Shown: piece by piece, positions 27,499-36,531 of the stretch | How positions within the stretch are numbered: the first letter of the stretch is position 1 | Layout of the letters: every line of letters starts with the position of its first letter | Assembly (NCBI GenBank): GCA_964437365.1 | Contig: CAYTGM010000012.1 | Location: 100,266-164,265, forward strand | Reading direction: 5' to 3' | DNA length: 64,000 bases | Source: CAYTGM01 sp964437365 | Lineage (GTDB): Bacteria > Sumerlaeota > Sumerlaeia > SLMS01 | Position numbers and translations under genes: made by a program | Notes under the pieces: model-generated | Told to the model about the DNA's origin: nothing | The model's input: only the letters and a program-made list of their open reading frames with translations | Database searches by the model: none

Positions 27499-27807
27499 AT
27501 GGTCAAAGCGGACATCGTTAAAAAGATAGCATCGGCAATGTACATGAAAGACAAGGATGCTCTCTTCGTTGTGGATACTATCATCGATAGCATGAAGGAA
27601 GTCATCGTGGAGAATGAAAGACTTGAAATCAGGGACTTCGGAGTCTTTCAGGTGAAGGAAAGAAAACCTCGAATGGGGAGAAACCCGAAGAATAAGAAGT
27701 CTTATCCCATTCCTCCTCACAAAGTTGTAACCTTTAAATGTGGCAAAGACTTGAAGAAGCTCAGTGATCCTAAGCTGTCAGATACAACTGAAGACGCCGA
27801 AGATTAA
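27499..27807 (+). CDS. HU/IHF family DNA-binding protein
   Basis: 102 residues, close to HU length plus a short acidic tail (DTTEDAED). The N-terminal dimerisation helices begin KADIVKKIAS. LEIRDFGVFQVKERKPRMGRNPKNKK is the HU beta-arm region, including the F-G-x-F and R-x-G-R-N-P signature, and VVTFKCGKDLKK is the closing helix. HU proteins bend and compact DNA and assist recombination and regulation. It lies 134 bp after the RND gene and converges on the lipoprotein gene at 27834. Confidence 0.93.
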   Translation: MVKADIVKKIASAMYMKDKDALFVVDTIIDSMKEVIVENERLEIRDFGVFQVKERKPRMGRNPKNKKSYPIPPHKVVTFKCGKDLKKLSDPKLSDTTEDAED

Positions 27808-27833
27808 TTTATCCAAGTCGGGCGCAGGGTTTT

Positions 27834-29021
27834 CTACTGATCCCAACTTTCTGAACTCAACATACTGGACAGATTAAGCAGGACGAGCCCATCGTTCAAT
27901 CGACTGGCAGCAACCAGGCCTCGCTCCCAGGGATAATCATCTTGAACAGGGATGACACCCCAGGTGGATGACTGCTCGGTCTTAACTTGCTGAGCCATCA
28001 ATGAACTCCCCTCTATCGACCCCCACCAGGCAAATGATGATTCTTTCGCTTCTTCGGCCGAGACAATGTCAGGTCGCCAGTAGCCCAGAGCAATCGCATC
28101 GAACAGGTGTCCGGCAGCCGTTGACGAATAGCCCGGGTCGAGCCATGGAAAGTTAGACCCAAGCGGTTTGCGGGCTGAGGCCCAGTTCAAGCCTTCGCGC
28201 TGATGCATAACATAGGGAGCATCGACGAGGACGCCGAGAATCGGAGCCGGCTGAACTGCATGAGTCACCGCCTGTGCACGTATAGCAACCGCATGGTTTA
28301 AGGTGTTCTCGGCTCTCCACCTGACCCAGAAAGGCCAGTAAGGACCTCGATTCGATACATCAGTTGGATATGCAGGAGGTTTTGCGCCGAGCACAGCCTC
28401 AGGCCAATCTTTCAAGGCTCCTCCGTACCAGGATTCAAAGTCCGTTTTGGCGGATGGAGAAATATCTGAAGTCGATGCCGTATAGCCAAAACCCGTGAGC
28501 AAAACAAGTTCTATCGAAGGGTCATCAAGGATTTTTTCTATTTCTACCTTCGTCTGTTCGAAGGCCATTGGAGAGCTGACCGAGAGCCTTTTACTTTTCA
28601 TTTCCGCACCTGGTCTTACCGTATATCCATTCTCCTTCCAGGCGCCATGAGCTTGAAGGGGAAATTCAGTCTCCTTATCGCTGTTCGGTATAAACATGGG
28701 GTACGTTGCGCCCATGTGTATCCCCATCTTCTCTCCCACTTCTCTGAGCTGGGTGTATTGATCAAGGCGCCACACACCATCGGAAGATTTCGCCTCGAGA
28801 AGCAGGTGTGTAATGTTCAATTTCCTGGAGTTCTTGAGAAATGATTCGAGAGATTCTGGATCACTTCTCAGGGACTCATACCCTGGCCAGTCAATTACAA
28901 TGCAGATAGGTTTGGTTGTTTTGTGAAGTTGCCTCGTAGGTGAAAGGGTGCTTGAATGCTGGCAGCTACTGGTCAAGAAAGCCAGCAGGATGACAATATA
29001 GACAGAAAAGTTCTTATGCAT
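27834..29021 (-). CDS. Putative TIM-barrel hydrolase-like lipoprotein
   Basis: 395 residues with the lipobox LTSSC (about Cys20). After a short Ser/Thr linker the chain runs as alternating strands and helices typical of a glycoside-hydrolase-like barrel: ICIVIDWPGYESL, LNITHLLLEAKSSDGVWRLD, MGIHMGATYPMF, ELVLLTGFGY, ILGVLVDAPYVMH and FDAIALGYWRPDIV. I cannot point to certain catalytic acids, though Glu and Asp occur at strand ends (LLEAK, VLVDAP). It resembles uncharacterised GHL-type proteins. It follows the C25 peptidase gene by 5 bp and is almost certainly cotranscribed with it. Confidence 0.6.
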   Translation of the reverse strand: MHKNFSVYIVILLAFLTSSCQHSSTLSPTRQLHKTTKPICIVIDWPGYESLRSDPESLESFLKNSRKLNITHLLLEAKSSDGVWRLDQYTQLREVGEKMGIHMGATYPMFIPNSDKETEFPLQAHGAWKENGYTVRPGAEMKSKRLSVSSPMAFEQTKVEIEKILDDPSIELVLLTGFGYTASTSDISPSAKTDFESWYGGALKDWPEAVLGAKPPAYPTDVSNRGPYWPFWVRWRAENTLNHAVAIRAQAVTHAVQPAPILGVLVDAPYVMHQREGLNWASARKPLGSNFPWLDPGYSSTAAGHLFDAIALGYWRPDIVSAEEAKESSFAWWGSIEGSSLMAQQVKTEQSSTWGVIPVQDDYPWERGLVAASRLNDGLVLLNLSSMLSSESWDQ

Positions 29022-29026
29022 ATTTC

Positions 29027-32000
29027 TTAATCGGAAACGGAAGAAGTCCGCATCAGGCTTCCCTTCAGTGAGACTGTAAAGCTTGGCTTTGCTTCCTTCA
29101 AATTATCCATTTCATCTTTCACATCCCAATCGTATGAAATATCAACTGTCTTTCCAGCAGGTACTTCATCGACAACGATTTCGCCCAGAAGGTCTTCACT
29201 TTTCTGTTCTTGAGTACGGTAAAAGTTGACAGCAACCGAACTGGAGTCTGTTTCGCCAGTATTCTTGACCTTTGCAACCAGGCGCAATTTAGAAGTCCCT
29301 GGAACCTGGCCAACCAAAAGATCGCCCGGTACAAGTCGACTTTTGGTTTTAACCTTAAACTTCAGGGAGGTGCGATTGTTCTCACGATTCGTGTCTATCG
29401 TGTTTTCCTTTGGGTCTGCGACAACAACAATATGTTGATTCCCCGCGTTCTCCACGGGATCCCAGCGGAGACGAACTTTGCGTGTTTCACCGGGTGAAAG
29501 AGGAGCTACAATCAATTCTGGCCTGGCTATATGGTTTCTTAAAGGCGACTTCAACTCGACATCCGAGGCTCTATATAGTGCAACTTCAAATTGTTCGGAG
29601 GTGCTGTTCCCTGAATTCTTCAGTTCGCCTTCGACAAATATTGTCAACCCGTCTGAAGGACTCGACGGAGTAATTTCAAAAGAGTCTTGCAGGATTGATA
29701 TATCTGGAAGTGAGGTAGGTGGAATCGTTTGTTCATGTTTGGCTAAAACCCGGCCCTCTTCGCCTGGCTCACGCAGCTCATAGATAAACCTGAGCGGTGC
29801 TGTGATTGTTAAAGGAACTTCAGTCAGTCTGGAATCGATTGTGAACCGATTGCGTGCCTCCAGAAGCTCAATGGGTTTTGTTTCGGTATACACACTCTTG
29901 TTCGCGTACTCGACATTGACAGATAGAGTGAACGAAGTGTTTGAGTCGCCTGGATTAAGAAGTATGATTCGTGAAGAAGGATGAGCATGCCGAGCCGGTT
30001 GGGAGGAGAGTTCAAACGAGGGGGCCACAAAGACAGGTGAGGGATTTGATTCCGTTCCAAAGTAAAGTATCGTTGTCCTGGTTGATGGCAACGTCTCGGA
30101 GAAACCTTTCGATGTGGAATAATCAAGCTCAATCGTTATGAGTCCAGGCTCGACTGGCTCTCCGAGCTGAGTATAGAGAAGTTCATAATACTTTTTCCCA
30201 AGTGGAGGAGCAGTAACGGAAACAGAAGTGTCTTTCAATTCCTCACCATCATATGACTCATACCTGATTGTGAGGTTAGAGGACAGTTCGGTCGGGTGGT
30301 CATTATCAATCACAAGGTGGAGTCCTTGTTCCTTGTTTTCATTATCCAGAATTCGATCAATAGATGAAATCTTGAGTTGTTCCTTTTTGCCTCTCTCGTC
30401 AAGCCATCTGGGTTTCTTCTGTTTTCCCATTTTCGGGTCCATCACATCTACTGTCGGGTCTCCCAGAATCATGAACATTCTTGACTGATCATCATTGTTT
30501 GCATGCGCCATGTAGTATATTCGCGATAACTCACACAGTTGTCCGATGTTTTGAATACCAAACTCTGTCCATGCCTTCAAGAGTCCCGATGCAAGATACT
30601 TATGGCTGTGCATATAGCCGGGTCCAGAAGGCATGAAGCAGGCAATAGCGCCTTTTCCTTCGTGCCTGAGATAGTCTTCCGCGATGCAGATGTTCCATGG
30701 TTTCAGGGGGTAGTCGATCACGGCGTTGTTACACGTGAATGAAACGACAAAAGGGAGATAGGGAGCATTGTTGAGTCGGAGTATATCACTGTTCGGAGTT
30801 CCCCCGCCGAACCAAAATCGCTGGTTGCTCCATAAGTTGGGAGCACCATGGCCGGCATAAACCACCAAAGCATGACCATCGTTAAACCCTTCTTCGATAT
30901 GAGAAGTCATGATAGGGCTGACTTTCGAATCCTCTTTGCGCGAGATCAGATGCGGTGGGAGATAGTAATTGTCTTCCCACGCCATTTCATCGGCATATAT
31001 ATAGGTAATCTGCTGTTCAGGGTCATAAGAAGTGTCAAGCATCTCATCGATCGTTTCCGTGAACTTGCCGGTATCTATAACGAGCATCATATTTTTTGGC
31101 CACGGCTTAGTTGACATGGACATCTCTCTATACTGTGAAAGATTAGAGATATATGCTTTTGCGTCCTGTATCGTAGCACTTGGAATACGTGCGATAATCA
31201 GATCTGATAGTGTATCCTCTTTGGAAAGACGTGCATAAAAAACGTCCGAAGAGATCGCATTCACTTCTTTGCCACTGACATCATTGTCTGATGGCATCGG
31301 GACATGATTCGGTAGATTCTCACGTGATTCGTTCCATCCATCGCTGGTGGCATCGCCCATTAATATAACTGTGTGAGGGTTCCTGGTATCTTCAGCGTTC
31401 ACCAGACAAGTCAGATAGTCCTTTATACCTGAGATAGACTTGTTGCCGTGAGAAAATGCAGCGTATATTAAATCAGTTGATATTGTTTGAACTTTGTAAC
31501 CCTCGTAGCTGTGGATTAATTGCGCCAGGTTTTCGGCTGGTTCAACAAAGCTCTGCTCATATATAATTAGAACATCTCCTCCCTGGGTGACCTCTTCGGC
31601 GGTCCACTTTGCTGCTGGTGTACACGGCGGGGGAGAGCTGATCCTTCTCTCATCGAGTAATACAACATGAGCTCCCGGTCTGTTCAAGGTGAAAAACTGA
31701 CGCGGTCTAACGCTACGGACCGGAATGATTTCTGGTTGATCATTGTTCGACAAATCAACAACCAGAGGCTCTGACCTTGGAAATCCTGCTATCTGAAGCT
31801 CTACAGGGTATTGCCAATCTCTCTGAGAAGTGAATTCAAGTCTTGAGTCAATTGGAAGAAATAAACTTGGGTAAGTGATATCTATATAGTCGAGATAAAG
31901 CTCGGGAGTTCCAGTATCTTTTTTCCCTGTCTCTTCATCCAACGGCTTGAGTCGGAAATGAACCTGATTGTTCTTATATCCAAAGTCTGCTTTTGAGAAC

Positions 32001-33337
32001 TTGAATAGATACTCGGTTTTTTTCCTGATGAGAGGGAGTTCTTCTGACTGGGCACTATTGACTCTTGCTTCCAGTACCCACTGGTCACGACGGATGGAAG
32101 TCCCCGATGGAATGTATAGCTGAGTTCTGATCTCCACAGTGTCGCTCGTCTCATCATCCTCGGTTTGGGCGATTAACCCAGGAAGATCAAATTTGACCTG
32201 AAGCGATTCTGCTTCACTGACCTGATCCCAGATCCAATTCATGTCGGAGATACTCAGGAAGGCGCCCAGGTCAAGTTTCCGGTCATTGTCTTCTTCGAAC
32301 CGGATTTTTCTGAGAAAATTATCCACTTCAGACGTATGAGAACTTTCTTTAGAGACTTCCCAAGAAGGACCATCCTTGGGTGTTTGAGAAAGTTCAAGAT
32401 AGTAGGTCTGTTCCCTGGTCTCGGTGGAGGGGTTCCCCTTCCCGTAGAAAATGACTCTACCTCCACTATTGAAGGGGCGGTTTTTTTCGCTGACGTAAAA
32501 GAGTGGTACAGATTTCCCATTGGTATAGATACTAATATGCTCTGGGGAAAGCGTTTCTTCGATAGACAAGTCGGAGCCTTCAAACCAGCGGCGATCGATT
32601 GAATAGAAATCATCATTCTCAATGGAGAATTCCAATAAAGCCAGGTTCTCTACTGATACTGGAGAGGATGGTGCAGGTGGGGTCTCGCCTTCGGATATAA
32701 CAGGAAGCCGAGAAATGAAACGGTTTGTTATCTCAGGAGGAGTCAGCAGCGTATGATCGATGACATCCCTGTATGGCCCAGCAGAAAGTGCTGTGTCTTT
32801 AGAGGCGATGTCTGTACTGCTTGAGAATCCCCCATGGCGAAAGCTGATTCCGAATGAATGAATGTTCCATGACGTCTCCTCCTCTCGCAGATAGCTTCTA
32901 TTGTTTGCTGAAAGCTTCGCCACCTTGATTCGCCGAAGCGTGCCGAATTCCTCCAGCGTGAATGCTCTCTCGAACTTGCGTATGATATCACGATCTTCAG
33001 GATTATTCGCGTCAAGTGTTCTGGTCTTGTTCGTTCTTTCATCGCGTAACTTCAGTTGAGTAAGTTCAAAGGAGCCGTCAAACTCTGAGATGGGAAGAAT
33101 ATAGATCCTCGGTTCATTCTCACCCAGCTCAAACTCATCCTTGATTGAGTATTGATTTTCATCGATCTCTAGACTATCAGGAGTCGCGAAAAGAGTTCTA
33201 GATGGAGCTATATCTTCTGCACGTATTGTGGAAAGGAGGATGAGGAAAGTTGTCAGGAGGAAAGAGTTAAATAGCCTGTTAATGATTGTTCGCAAAGTGT
33301 TCGCCGCCTTGGACTTTTTTACATCTGGGCTACCCAT
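29027..33337 (-). CDS. Gingipain-like C25 cysteine peptidase, multidomain, with CARDB repeats
   Basis: 1436 residues. An extended N-terminal region ends in a membrane/signal helix (about 22-40). A beta-rich region of about 550 residues follows. The C25 domain is at about 590-970: VLIIYEQSF opens the Rossmann-like subdomain, His830 lies in VVYAGHGAPNLW and Cys869 in VSFTCNNAV, the His/Cys dyad of gingipains with similar spacing. MFMILGDPTVDVM ends the domain. Two or more CARDB-type immunoglobulin modules follow (KSRLVPGDLLVGQVPGTSK onward). C25 peptidases are secreted, often by type IX systems; no such C-terminal signal is obvious here. The ATG at 33337 gives a long basic leader. Confidence 0.85.
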   Translation of the reverse strand: MGSPDVKKSKAANTLRTIINRLFNSFLLTTFLILLSTIRAEDIAPSRTLFATPDSLEIDENQYSIKDEFELGENEPRIYILPISEFDGSFELTQLKLRDERTNKTRTLDANNPEDRDIIRKFERAFTLEEFGTLRRIKVAKLSANNRSYLREEETSWNIHSFGISFRHGGFSSSTDIASKDTALSAGPYRDVIDHTLLTPPEITNRFISRLPVISEGETPPAPSSPVSVENLALLEFSIENDDFYSIDRRWFEGSDLSIEETLSPEHISIYTNGKSVPLFYVSEKNRPFNSGGRVIFYGKGNPSTETREQTYYLELSQTPKDGPSWEVSKESSHTSEVDNFLRKIRFEEDNDRKLDLGAFLSISDMNWIWDQVSEAESLQVKFDLPGLIAQTEDDETSDTVEIRTQLYIPSGTSIRRDQWVLEARVNSAQSEELPLIRKKTEYLFKFSKADFGYKNNQVHFRLKPLDEETGKKDTGTPELYLDYIDITYPSLFLPIDSRLEFTSQRDWQYPVELQIAGFPRSEPLVVDLSNNDQPEIIPVRSVRPRQFFTLNRPGAHVVLLDERRISSPPPCTPAAKWTAEEVTQGGDVLIIYEQSFVEPAENLAQLIHSYEGYKVQTISTDLIYAAFSHGNKSISGIKDYLTCLVNAEDTRNPHTVILMGDATSDGWNESRENLPNHVPMPSDNDVSGKEVNAISSDVFYARLSKEDTLSDLIIARIPSATIQDAKAYISNLSQYREMSMSTKPWPKNMMLVIDTGKFTETIDEMLDTSYDPEQQITYIYADEMAWEDNYYLPPHLISRKEDSKVSPIMTSHIEEGFNDGHALVVYAGHGAPNLWSNQRFWFGGGTPNSDILRLNNAPYLPFVVSFTCNNAVIDYPLKPWNICIAEDYLRHEGKGAIACFMPSGPGYMHSHKYLASGLLKAWTEFGIQNIGQLCELSRIYYMAHANNDDQSRMFMILGDPTVDVMDPKMGKQKKPRWLDERGKKEQLKISSIDRILDNENKEQGLHLVIDNDHPTELSSNLTIRYESYDGEELKDTSVSVTAPPLGKKYYELLYTQLGEPVEPGLITIELDYSTSKGFSETLPSTRTTILYFGTESNPSPVFVAPSFELSSQPARHAHPSSRIILLNPGDSNTSFTLSVNVEYANKSVYTETKPIELLEARNRFTIDSRLTEVPLTITAPLRFIYELREPGEEGRVLAKHEQTIPPTSLPDISILQDSFEITPSSPSDGLTIFVEGELKNSGNSTSEQFEVALYRASDVELKSPLRNHIARPELIVAPLSPGETRKVRLRWDPVENAGNQHIVVVADPKENTIDTNRENNRTSLKFKVKTKSRLVPGDLLVGQVPGTSKLRLVAKVKNTGETDSSSVAVNFYRTQEQKSEDLLGEIVVDEVPAGKTVDISYDWDVKDEMDNLKEAKPSFTVSLKGSLMRTSSVSD

Positions 33338-33425
33338 AGCGTCCCTGATTAATTCCCAACTCTCTTATTATTAGACCTGATTTGATTTGGAGAATGTTTG
33401 TTTTACGTTCTCGCGTTTGAATAGG

Positions 33426-34712
33426 TTAAACGGATTGAACGATATCAACTTTGCGGATCACCTTTTCAATGATCTCGAGAGCTCTCTCCAGCTGCTCTGT
33501 TGTATGAGTCGCCATCACACTGATTCTGATAAGTGCTCGGTTTGGTGGCGTGGCGGGTGAGACCACAGGGTTAACGAAAAGCCCTGCATCATGAAGAAGT
33601 CTCCAAACCTGGAAGCACTTTTCTGTTTCACCAATCAGTACCGGAATAATCGGTGTCTCTGAATCACCTGTGTCGAGTCCCATCTCCTGCAGACCCTTCA
33701 GCATGATTTCTGTATTTCGCCAGAGGTGCTCCTGTCTCCATCGCTCTTCAATGATAATGTCGAGGGCTTTACTCGCCGCAGCTACACAGGCGGGAGCCAT
33801 CGATGCAGAGAAGATCAATGCACGAGCATGATGTTTCAAATATTCAATCGTTGCCCTGTTTGCACCGATATAACCACCGATTGATGCCAGAGACTTGCTG
33901 AAAGTCCCTGCGATCACATCTACCTGACTGGAGACTCCAAAGTGAGCTGAAGTGCCTTCGCCCTTCGGCCCCAGCACACCAATGGCATGAGCATCATCTA
34001 CCAGAATCGCTGCATCATGTTTCTTTGCAACTTCTATAATCTCTGGAAGTTTTGCGATATCGCCTTCCATTGAGTATATACCATCAACAACAATCATCTT
34101 CCCTTTAGACTTGCTGTTCGTCAGCATTCTATCGAGGTCGTTGACATCGTTATGCTGAAATTTGTGTACTTTTCCGAATCCAAGTCGCGCCCCGTCAACA
34201 ATTGAGGCATGGTCTGTACGATCAATAAATACAGAATCTTCTCGACCCACGAGAGCCGAAATCGCTCCAAGGTTTGTCTGGTAGCCGGTTGTGAAGACAA
34301 GCGCAGATTCTGTATTTAAATATCTGGCAATTTTCTCTTCCAGCTCAACGTGTATATCAAGGGTACCATTCAGGAAACGGGAACCAGCGCATCCACTTCC
34401 ATATTGATCTACGGCATGCTTCGCAGCCTCTTTGATGCGTGGGTCGTTGGTCAGCCCCATATAGCTGTTCGACCCGAGCATCAGCATCTTCTTGCCGTCT
34501 ATATTAACTTCGGTATCTTGTGCGGATTCAATTTTGCGGAAGAAAGGATAGATGCCGAGTTCTCGTAACTCGTCTGCTTTCGTGAACTGATGACATTTCT
34601 TCATGATGTGAGAGGGAGTAGTTTTCGACGCTGCTGCTATCTCGGGTTCTTTAGCCGGTTCGGCATTCTCGGCCCCGTTCAGCTTATTCGCACCATTTAA
34701 AGTCTGACTCAT
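33426..34712 (-). CDS. Alpha-oxoamine synthase, serine palmitoyltransferase-like
   Basis: 428 residues from the ATG at 34712 (a GTG lies nine bases upstream in frame, but GAAGG is better spaced for the ATG). It is a PLP fold-type I enzyme: GSNSYMGLTNDPRI and YGSGCAGSRFLNGTLDIH near the start, ILVDDAHAIGVLGPKGEGT around the ring-stacking His, and the PLP Lys273 in GTFSKSLASIGGY. This family condenses an amino acid with an acyl-CoA and includes BioF, KBL and SPT. The extended N-terminus and overall wording are closest to bacterial serine palmitoyltransferase, the first step of sphingolipid synthesis; BioF or KBL cannot be excluded. No bio or tdh gene is next to it. Confidence 0.8.
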   Translation of the reverse strand: MSQTLNGANKLNGAENAEPAKEPEIAAASKTTPSHIMKKCHQFTKADELRELGIYPFFRKIESAQDTEVNIDGKKMLMLGSNSYMGLTNDPRIKEAAKHAVDQYGSGCAGSRFLNGTLDIHVELEEKIARYLNTESALVFTTGYQTNLGAISALVGREDSVFIDRTDHASIVDGARLGFGKVHKFQHNDVNDLDRMLTNSKSKGKMIVVDGIYSMEGDIAKLPEIIEVAKKHDAAILVDDAHAIGVLGPKGEGTSAHFGVSSQVDVIAGTFSKSLASIGGYIGANRATIEYLKHHARALIFSASMAPACVAAASKALDIIIEERWRQEHLWRNTEIMLKGLQEMGLDTGDSETPIIPVLIGETEKCFQVWRLLHDAGLFVNPVVSPATPPNRALIRISVMATHTTEQLERALEIIEKVIRKVDIVQSV

Positions 34713-35039
34713 GCAAAACACACCTTCTCAAAAATATCATCCTCCTTTCGGAGCTTTGTGAGCCATGGCAACCTTCCGAGATCCATTCATCGGAAGATTC
34801 GAATACTTCTGTGGCATCACGCAGGCTAATTCCCTGTCACTAGGGGACTTCCATCCTACTTTCGAAAACTGTAAGGTGTCGCCGGACTGATGCAACGGTT
34901 TTCCCAAGAGATTCAAGACCTCTCCACACTTATCAGACCCAGGAAACCAACTGTTGATTTTGCAAGTTTACAATTATCAATGATCTACGGATCTTGCTCA
35001 AGTGCTTTTCTAACGCAGCTTTGACGAAAGTCCGATCCC
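34713..35039. other. Intergenic leader of the oxoamine synthase gene
   Basis: About 330 bp without a gene between the SRPBCC stop and the oxoamine synthase start. I see no convincing riboswitch, terminator or small frame. The promoter of the synthase gene is expected here. Confidence 0.4.
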
Positions 35040-35537
35040 TTATCGAAGCTTCCTTATTCGAATATCGGGCTGGAGAGACTTCTTCCATCCCAGGTATTCG
35101 CGTATCATCTTTCTTCGGTAGAGGAAAATCTCTGTCAGCTGACGCTTAATCATCAGCTCGTTCATGAGGCTACCCACCAGAAAACCGGGTACTTCATAGA
35201 TAACTCTATCCGAGCATTCTGTGGTATTTTCCGAGGCCTTTGTAAACCGGTGCTCATGAAGCCAGAGAGAATACGGTCCCTTCAATTGCATGTCACTAAA
35301 CGAGTAGGGAGGGTTCCACTGAGTAATCAAGGTGCGCCAACGGATAGGAATGCCCATCCATCGAATGGTGTAGTTCAATCGCACGTCCTTCTTCATTGTC
35401 TTCGGAAGGTTTCCCGTGATTTTAAAGTCGAGCCAGTCAGGCGTAATGGTGCTCAAGTTCTTAGCAGAGCTAAAGAATTCCCACGTCTTATCGAGCGGGG
35501 AAGAAACCACAAACTTATCGGTTAACTCATAGTACAT
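35040..35537 (-). CDS. SRPBCC family protein
   Basis: 165 residues, cytoplasmic. It begins YELTDKFVVSSPLDKTWEFF with SSAKNLSTITPDWLDFKITG, the usual START/Bet v1-like opening of SRPBCC proteins that bind hydrophobic ligands. GPYSLWLHEHRF and DRVIYEVPGFLVG follow, then a C-terminal helix rich in Arg. Similar proteins occur beside sugar epimerases and lipid genes; the ligand is unknown. It is the last gene of the GT2-methyltransferase-GtrA operon, 5 bp after gtrA, which suggests a link to a lipid-linked sugar pathway. Confidence 0.82.
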   Translation of the reverse strand: MYYELTDKFVVSSPLDKTWEFFSSAKNLSTITPDWLDFKITGNLPKTMKKDVRLNYTIRWMGIPIRWRTLITQWNPPYSFSDMQLKGPYSLWLHEHRFTKASENTTECSDRVIYEVPGFLVGSLMNELMIKRQLTEIFLYRRKMIREYLGWKKSLQPDIRIRKLR

Positions 35538-35542
35538 ACAAC

Positions 35543-35926
35543 TCAGTCCTTTTTTTGGAAAACCTTTTCACGATAGTAGAAGAACTTGATAAAGAACCAG
35601 ATCGCCATGACACAGCCGATCGCAATCAGGTAGTGGACTCCCAACAATGTATGGAGAAGAATGAAGGTGATATACTCGAGACTCCGGAAGCAAACGGAAG
35701 CGAATACTGTATGGATAAATTGCTTCCAGGGGTCGGTTCCTTCTTTTTGGTCAGCATAGACCCAATGTCTCATCATCATGAAGTTAAAGATGAAGACAGA
35801 AACGAGCGTTACTGCATAAGCAGCCTCTTCCGACAAGGCCGCCAGCTCGTGACCAATGATCGTAAAGGTGTATATGAGAACGAAGCTGATAAGAGAAAGT
35901 ATTCCGTACTTACCCAGTCGAATCAT
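35543..35926 (-). CDS. GtrA-like membrane protein
   Basis: 127 residues with four membrane helices. It starts LGKYGILSLISFVLIYTFTI and has FNFMMMRHWVYADQ in the centre, the usual FxxxRxWVF-type GtrA motif. GtrA proteins flip or present undecaprenyl-phosphate-linked sugars across the inner membrane in partnership with a GtrB-type GT2 enzyme, which is present two genes upstream. Its ATG overlaps the methyltransferase stop as ATGA (35923-35926), so translation is coupled. Confidence 0.85.
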   Translation of the reverse strand: MIRLGKYGILSLISFVLIYTFTIIGHELAALSEEAAYAVTLVSVFIFNFMMMRHWVYADQKEGTDPWKQFIHTVFASVCFRSLEYITFILLHTLLGVHYLIAIGCVMAIWFFIKFFYYREKVFQKKD

Positions 35927-36531
35927 GATCGTTTTTCACAGTGAGCGATAATCCATGGAAGGCTGGATTGTATAGAGCGAACTCTGATCCGCGTCTGAAG
36001 AAAATTCCTGAAGGTTCCAACCCTCCAGTGATTGATGTGCTCAGGGTGGTTTCCAAAGTTACTCAGGTACTTGCCGCGTGCCAGGCTCCCCAGTATAAAC
36101 CATGGTTCATGAGGAACAGAAAGAAAGATATCTTTCTTCGTGACTCTATTAAGCTCTGCAATAGCTCGCTCTGGGTATTGAAGATGTTCCAGCACTTCCA
36201 GACAAAAAACCTTGTCAAACTGGTTATCTTCAAAAGGCAGGTGGTAAAGGGACCCAGAACAAAAAAGCGCTTCTTTATGTCGTTTCTGGGCGAAATTCAG
36301 TGAGTCAGGGTTGATATCCAGACCGGTAGCACACGAACCTTCAACACGCAGCCTTTCAAAAGTCTCACCTTCACCGCAACCAGCATCCAGAATGGTTTCT
36401 CCTGGTTGTATAGCAGCCAGGTCTGTGATGGTTCCGTAGAACTTATCGATCAGTTTCCTGACAATGGGGTTCTTCGTCTGGAATTTGTCGTAGTTGGTTG
36501 TATTGACAGAGTTCACTTCAGGCTTGGTCAT
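35923..36531 (-). CDS. Class I SAM-dependent methyltransferase
   Basis: 202 residues from the ATG at 36531. A longer frame exists, but this start fits the 14-bp overlap with the GT2 stop. The SAM-binding loop is ILDAGCGEGETFERL (motif I), with TGLDINPDSL for the acidic residue of motif II and FDKVFCLEVLEHLQYPERAI for motifs III and IV. Methyltransf_11-like enzymes methylate small molecules, lipids or sugars. Its place between the GT2 and GtrA genes suggests a methylated lipid or envelope sugar as substrate; that is inference. Confidence 0.85.
   Translation of the reverse strand: MTKPEVNSVNTTNYDKFQTKNPIVRKLIDKFYGTITDLAAIQPGETILDAGCGEGETFERLRVEGSCATGLDINPDSLNFAQKRHKEALFCSGSLYHLPFEDNQFDKVFCLEVLEHLQYPERAIAELNRVTKKDIFLSVPHEPWFILGSLARGKYLSNFGNHPEHINHWRVGTFRNFLQTRIRVRSIQSSLPWIIAHCEKRS

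Noticed and set aside
34713..35039. Riboswitch in the leader of the oxoamine synthase gene
   Set aside because: I looked for conserved cobalamin, SAM, TPP and fluoride signature segments and found none convincing.
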